This document shows, in pieces, positions 59,711-64,000 of a DNA stretch of 64,000 bases (positions within the stretch are counted from its first letter, which is position 1; every line of letters starts with the position of its first letter). Origin of the DNA: Ilex aquifolium (taxonomy: Eukaryota > Streptophyta > Magnoliopsida > Aquifoliales > Aquifoliaceae); contig OX637404.1 in NCBI GenBank assembly GCA_951799425.1, positions 24,486,045 through 24,550,044 of the forward strand, read 5' to 3'. Position numbers and translations under genes: made by a program. The notes beneath the pieces were generated by a model. It saw only the letters and a list, made by a program, of their open reading frames with translations, was not told the DNA's origin and made no database searches.

Positions 59711-61795
59711 CAAGGATTGAAATGTCGTGTCCGAAACGTTTCGGATTTTCGACACACCGATATGAAACATGGGTTGAATCCCAAAATTTCAAAATTTCGG
59801 TCGAAACATCACTGTATCGGACCGTTTTGGGAGAAGCAATACCGTTTCGACGAAACAGTGAATAGATTCGACTACACTCCAGGCCAAAGTCCTCCAAGCA
59901 AAAATGAAAAGAAGAGAAACACTCAGAAATCTGAGATTTCCCAAGTCAAAATCTCAGAATTCACAAGTGCACCGGTCCTCCAAGCCAAAAATAAAAAGGG
60001 GAAAAAACAGAGATCACATGTACATAGAAATCTCAAATTTTCTCAGAAATCACATGTCCAGAGGTCCAGGTCTTCCAAGCAAAAAAAAAAATGGAGAAAA
60101 GAGAGAAAGAAAGGCACACCAAGACGAAATCGAAGAGAGAGAGAAAGATACAGATACAGACTATACAGCAGAAATTGATGGAGAAGAGTTTAGTAGCTTA
60201 CCTCCTTGAATCTAGATTTGAGAAGATCTAACCTCCCTCCACGCAGATCTAGGGTTTGGGACTTAGGTCTTCATCGTTGCGAGCTGTGAGCCGCCAGGTA
60301 TGTTCTTCTTCTTCTTCCCCCCTATCTCTCTGTGGCACCGGCACTGGCATCGCCTTTCTCTTTCTTCTCTCTGTCTCTGTCTGTGTTCATCGTTGAGACA
60401 AAGTCACGACTGACTCTTTGAGAGTCTTCTGACTTGCATTTATTTTTATTTTTTTGTTATAAGTATGATAAATTTTATTTAATACTCCATTGCATTATAA
60501 CTTTTAACTTTTAAGTATACATAAGTACCATTAATTTTATTTACTACCCTTCATTATATTTTTTTCTTTTTGCAATTATTTTTATGTCATTATTATGTGT
60601 TAAATTGATATATTAAATAATTGCAAGTCATTTTATTAATTATAACTTATTTGTTAAATATCTAAAATTAAGTATTTGTGTGTAAAAATTGTGTATACAA
60701 ATATTTTTTAATATTAATGAAATAATATTATTTATTAATTTGAAGACACAATTTAAATTAATAAATTAGTATTATAATAATATGTTGCACAAATTAGTAT
60801 AGTATTATAATAACATGTTGCACGAAGTGTTAGTATTATTAATGAGTAAATTAGTATTATAATAAAATAGTATTATTAATTGGATAATATTTTAATTTAA
60901 AAGTGTTATACATGTCATATTTAATTTGTAGAATGAATATAATGTGTTTAATAACATAATAGTATTTATTGTAGATATGACATTAAAGGGGAAGAATGTA
61001 GATACTGAATCATCCCAGAAAAAAAAAAAAAAACGTGATATTGGATAGAATTATGGCGAACGAATTGGGGATAATCGACAACATGTGATGTGTAATTTTT
61101 GCCATAAAATAATAAAGGGTGACGGTGTGTCACTTTTAAAGCAAAACACTTGGCAGACAGTTATAATAATGTGGAACAATATGATAAGTGTCTTATAGAA
61201 ATTGCGAAAGATATGAGGGATTACTTGAATCAAAACAAGACTGAAAGTGCAGAAATGACTAATGAACAGAGAAAAGTGAGACAGAATTTAATTGGTGGAT
61301 CAAGGCAGAGGATGTTATCGAAATTTATTCTTCCGATGAGAATTCAGATGATGATATGGATATAGAATATAGAACTAATATTGAGTATGTAAAACAATAA
61401 TCTATTCGTGACATACATATGGCTGAATAGGATTTTAGAGGAGGAAGTTCTAGACCATTTATCTAAAAAGATGATACATCTAGGGGTTTGATGCACTCAC
61501 ATAGTGTGCAGGAATCTTGAGATAAATTCTCAAGAAAATCACAAAAAGTTGATGAACAAAGAAAAAGATCTCACGATAAAAGAGATGGATCCTTCAATGT
61601 ATCGGAATTGAAAAGTGAAGCAAATCAAACTAACTCATATGTGGAATCCCAAAAGTGGGCAAAGTCGGCAAAACATGCTATTGCAAATATTTCATTTATG
61701 AGAATATTCCACCAAGCAAAGCTCAAGGTCATTTTTACCAACTGATGATTGATGAAATTGCTTTAATTGGAGTGGGTGTGCAAGGGCCGACCCCT
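59711..61795 (+). mobile_element. hAT transposon relic (BED-finger transposase start)
   Basis: The left end CAAGGATTGAAAT is followed by subterminal CGAAACG/TTTCGG words, as in the MITE at 40971. Between about 61000 and 61790 the plus strand shows pieces of a hAT transposase N-terminus: CNFCHKIIKGGVSLLKQH (BED-type zinc finger), IEIAKDMRDYLNQNK, NEQRKVRQNLIGGS, then KYFIYENIPPSKA and LIGVGVQGPTP, the lead-in to the DUF659 region. The pieces are in different frames and the rest of the transposase and the right end are missing near a T run (about 61797-61809). A dead, truncated copy within the LTR element. Confidence 0.75.
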
Positions 61796-62778
61796 TTTTT
61801 TTTTTTTTAAATTCCTTCTTTTTTTTTTTTGGGGTAGTGGACCGGCTATTGTTGGACAAAGGCAGTGTTGGGTCTAGGATTTTGGAAGGGTTCTAGATTG
61901 GACTCAGGCTTGGTTAAGTTAAATTGCAATATGGGTTAGGCTAGTGTTGGACTGGACTTGAACTGATTTTGGGCTAAGAGGTTAGAAGTTGAGTAACTAA
62001 GGATTATGGGTCAGACGAAATTTGGACTGGGCTTGATTTGGGTTAAAAGGTTGGATCAAGGTTTTTAAACAAAAAAGGTCGAGCAGAGATAAAGAGATTG
62101 GGTAGAAAGACTGAACCCTTTAAACCTGGCAGTTGGTTTTTTTTGCAAAAATTGAGTTCAAAACCTCATCGTTGCAGATCTGACTTGAAGACGGCGAAAA
62201 CTCAGTGAGTCGATAACGATGTAAGGCAGCGAACTCACAGAAGAGGACGACTTCTTAGTTTTCTAGCAGCTGGGTCGACTTCTTCCTTTCTCTGTTTTTT
62301 TTTTTTTAATTTATGCTGGGAGTTGGATTTAATATGACTGGACTGGGATGATGTTGGTGGCGATGAACAATGTCGCCGATGAACAGTAATGCGATGAATA
62401 GTATTGCCGATGAACAGTATCGCGATGAACAGTGATGATGTGGTTTGCACGAATCGAAGTTGGGCTCGGATACCAAATTAATGTAAATTAGAAAAAGAAA
62501 GAATTAGGAGATAAGAAGTGAAGAATAAAATTAAGGGGATGAGAAGGGAACAAGGAGATCTAGCCAAACAGGCTTCAATAATATTCAATAAGTCAAGTCC
62601 CTATAAAACCCTTACATGCATCCCTTTATTTAGGGAAACTAAAACCCTAAAACAAATAAATAATGACAATTAAACCCTCAAAAGTTAAAAGAAATTACTT
62701 AAAAAATAAATACTAAAAATATCTAAATAACTCTCGTAACTAATCTATATCTTTCGAATTCCTACACGATCCCCATCA

Positions 62779-63048
62779 ATAGGTTGATACCGATACGAGT
62801 CGGCCTAGTTGTATCCGACTCGGCACCATCCGAGACGGTACCATTACATGATACGTATAAAACTCGAGTCTCGCACAACTCGGTGGAATCGCCCGAATTG
62901 TATCCAGTTCTACGATGTCGCGATATGACCTGAATCTTTTTGTAATATTCAACATTTTCTTTTAGGTCGTATCATCCAATACTGCACAACGAAGCCGCGA
63001 CCGATTTGTCTCGAAACTTTCCGAGTCGATGGCCGATACCAAGACCTT
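62779..63048. repeat. hAT-like repeat with TCGG/GATACG words
   Basis: A 270-bp GC-richer block full of CGAGTCGG, TATCCGACTCGG and GATACG words. The inverse of its right end reads CAAGGTCTTGGTATCGGCC, a hAT-like terminus; its left end AGGTTGATACCGATACG is similar but directly abuts the LTR ending at 62778. It may be a short hAT derivative into which the LTR element inserted, the sequence CAAGGGA at 58105 being the other side. Confidence 0.35.
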
Positions 63049-64000
63049 GAATCATGACATGAAGTCATGTTTTGCATAAAAATTGAAGGGCAGCTTTGTC
63101 AAGATCTTACATCTGCACCATGTTCTGGCATATTTTTCCTACTTGGTTTTACATGATGGATCTCCAGATGTCAAATTTATGAAGTACTCTGCTAGAGAAT
63201 TAAAAAGATTAAACGTAGCCGCACGTGGGGAAATGGTTGGGGGAGGAAAGAACAAAAAAGGAGCAAATGAACAGCATCATGTACCAATGTCAGTAGGACT
63301 CAGTACCAATGTCAGTGCATTATCTACAGAGAGAATAAATGCAGTGGGCTGTAAAAATAAATAATCAGACACCACTCTTTTTTTTTCTTGCGTGATAGCC
63401 AGCCAAAAGTGGGATTTGATTGCTGCGTGTGCTCCAAAGTAGCTCCCAATTGTCACTATGCCTAAGACACACGGTTACCAGACAAAACCTCGCAATCTGT
63501 TTCAACAAAGTATTCTCAGGAATCATGTGTCCCAATAAAGAAAATTTTCCAGTGTGATATCTATCTTCAAAAATCACAATAAAGTATTCATAATTGCTAT
63601 AGAGCTTATTCAAGGGCACACAAGAATGTGCAGTATCCCAGAGGGGGCTTAGGGCTTGTAGAATCCTTAAGGGTCTCCAGCTATATACAGCCTTGCAAGC
63701 TTGGTCAATGCTTCTGCTTCTGTTTGCTTGATTGCCAATTGTTCTAATATCCCTTGGTGGTGTTTGTGCATCTGGTACAATCTTACACATACACAAAATT
63801 TCGTAGATTTCTCCAAAGGATAAAATGACCAGTTTAGCTTATAATATACACTAAACCCTTTCCAGTTGTGGGACAAAATTAATTAGCAAATGCAAGTAAC
63901 CATAATATTGTTTAACAGTGAAGAAGCTAAATGCCACAAAAGCATATAACCAGGTCATAAAGATATACCAAAAAAAGTTTAAAACTGGCATCTATAGAAA
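63049..64000. other. Right edge of window, unassigned coding-like stretches
   Basis: On the minus strand, 63760-63667 reads QMHKHHQGILEQLAIKQ and TEAEALTKLARLYIAGDP to a stop, after a plausible acceptor (TGTGTAAG, or another upstream). It looks coding, but I could not assign it to ATM or to any other gene. A different minus-strand frame stays open across 63365-63796. A plus-strand frame at 63083-63364 has no recognisable domain. Confidence 0.35.

Larger units (their letters stand above)
58112..62778 (-). mobile_element. Non-autonomous LTR element with hAT relic inside
   Basis: Direct repeats 58112-58464 (353 bp) and 62482-62778 (297 bp) are roughly 95% alike where they align (TG...CA ends), the left one having extra sequence of about 56 bp near its start. 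On the minus strand a primer-binding site like TGGTATCCGAGCC lies close to the 5' LTR (62463-62475) and a polypurine tract next to the 3' LTR (58465-58480). The leader has repeated TGTTCATCG words. The internal region lacks recognisable protease, integrase or RT, so the superfamily is unknown and the element is non-autonomous. A hAT relic (59711-61795) sits inside. No matching target duplication was found (AGGGA against ATAGG). Confidence 0.7.

Noticed and set aside
59717-60209. Lys/Arg-rich plus-strand frames of 101-153 residues
   Set aside because: They cover the hAT subterminal repeats and an A-rich stretch; low complexity without domain.

Overview
The window is nuclear DNA from a flowering plant, most likely a eudicot. 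It is AT-rich, genes are split by many short GT-AG introns, and the intergenic space and large introns hold plant transposon families: Ty1-copia, chromovirus-type Ty3-gypsy, hAT, Mutator-like and Tourist-like DNA elements, L1-type LINEs and tRNA-derived SINEs. One insert derives from the chloroplast ndhF gene. I cannot name the species.

Three host genes are supported, all on the minus strand. (1) 5768-6661 is an intronless DUF1645-family gene. (2) About 14740-16164 is an SRO gene (similar to RCD-ONE), with a catalytically inactive-type PARP domain and a C-terminal RST domain in four coding exons. (3) From 20670 to at least 56696, probably 57258, lies the 3' part of ATM, the DNA-damage PI3K-like kinase. 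I placed 37 exons with matching splice phases; they encode about 1300 residues covering the FAT region, the kinase domain and the C-terminal FATC motif. Plant ATM is about 3850 residues, so the 5' two thirds should lie past the right edge.

Layout: 1-5.7 kb is gene-free with two SINE families, two copies carrying clear target-site duplications. 5.8-6.9 kb is DUF1645 with its GA-rich leader and TATA-like box. 7.1-12.9 kb is transposon-rich: a 488-bp Mutator-like MITE, a 1.8-kb inverted-repeat element with a GC-rich core, another SINE copy and a LINE tail. 13-17 kb holds SRO and its flanks. 18.5-19.6 kb is a Tourist-like element enclosing the ndhF fragment. 20.3-57.3 kb is ATM. One 11.1-kb ATM intron contains a young, nearly whole copia element, an older compact copia derivative and a gypsy solo LTR, together about 71% of that intron. 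Other ATM introns hold a copia remnant, an Au-like SINE, a 262-bp hAT MITE and a LINE tail. 58.1-62.8 kb is a further LTR element with a hAT relic inside it, in the region between the known ATM exons and the window end.

No operon-like relation exists among the genes; each is a separate plant transcription unit. The most notable points are the plastid DNA inside a TTA-flanked DNA transposon, a one-base phase mismatch at one ATM junction that skipping a 77-nt exon would remove, the stack of LTR elements in one ATM intron, and a hAT relic and matching MITE in the same locus.
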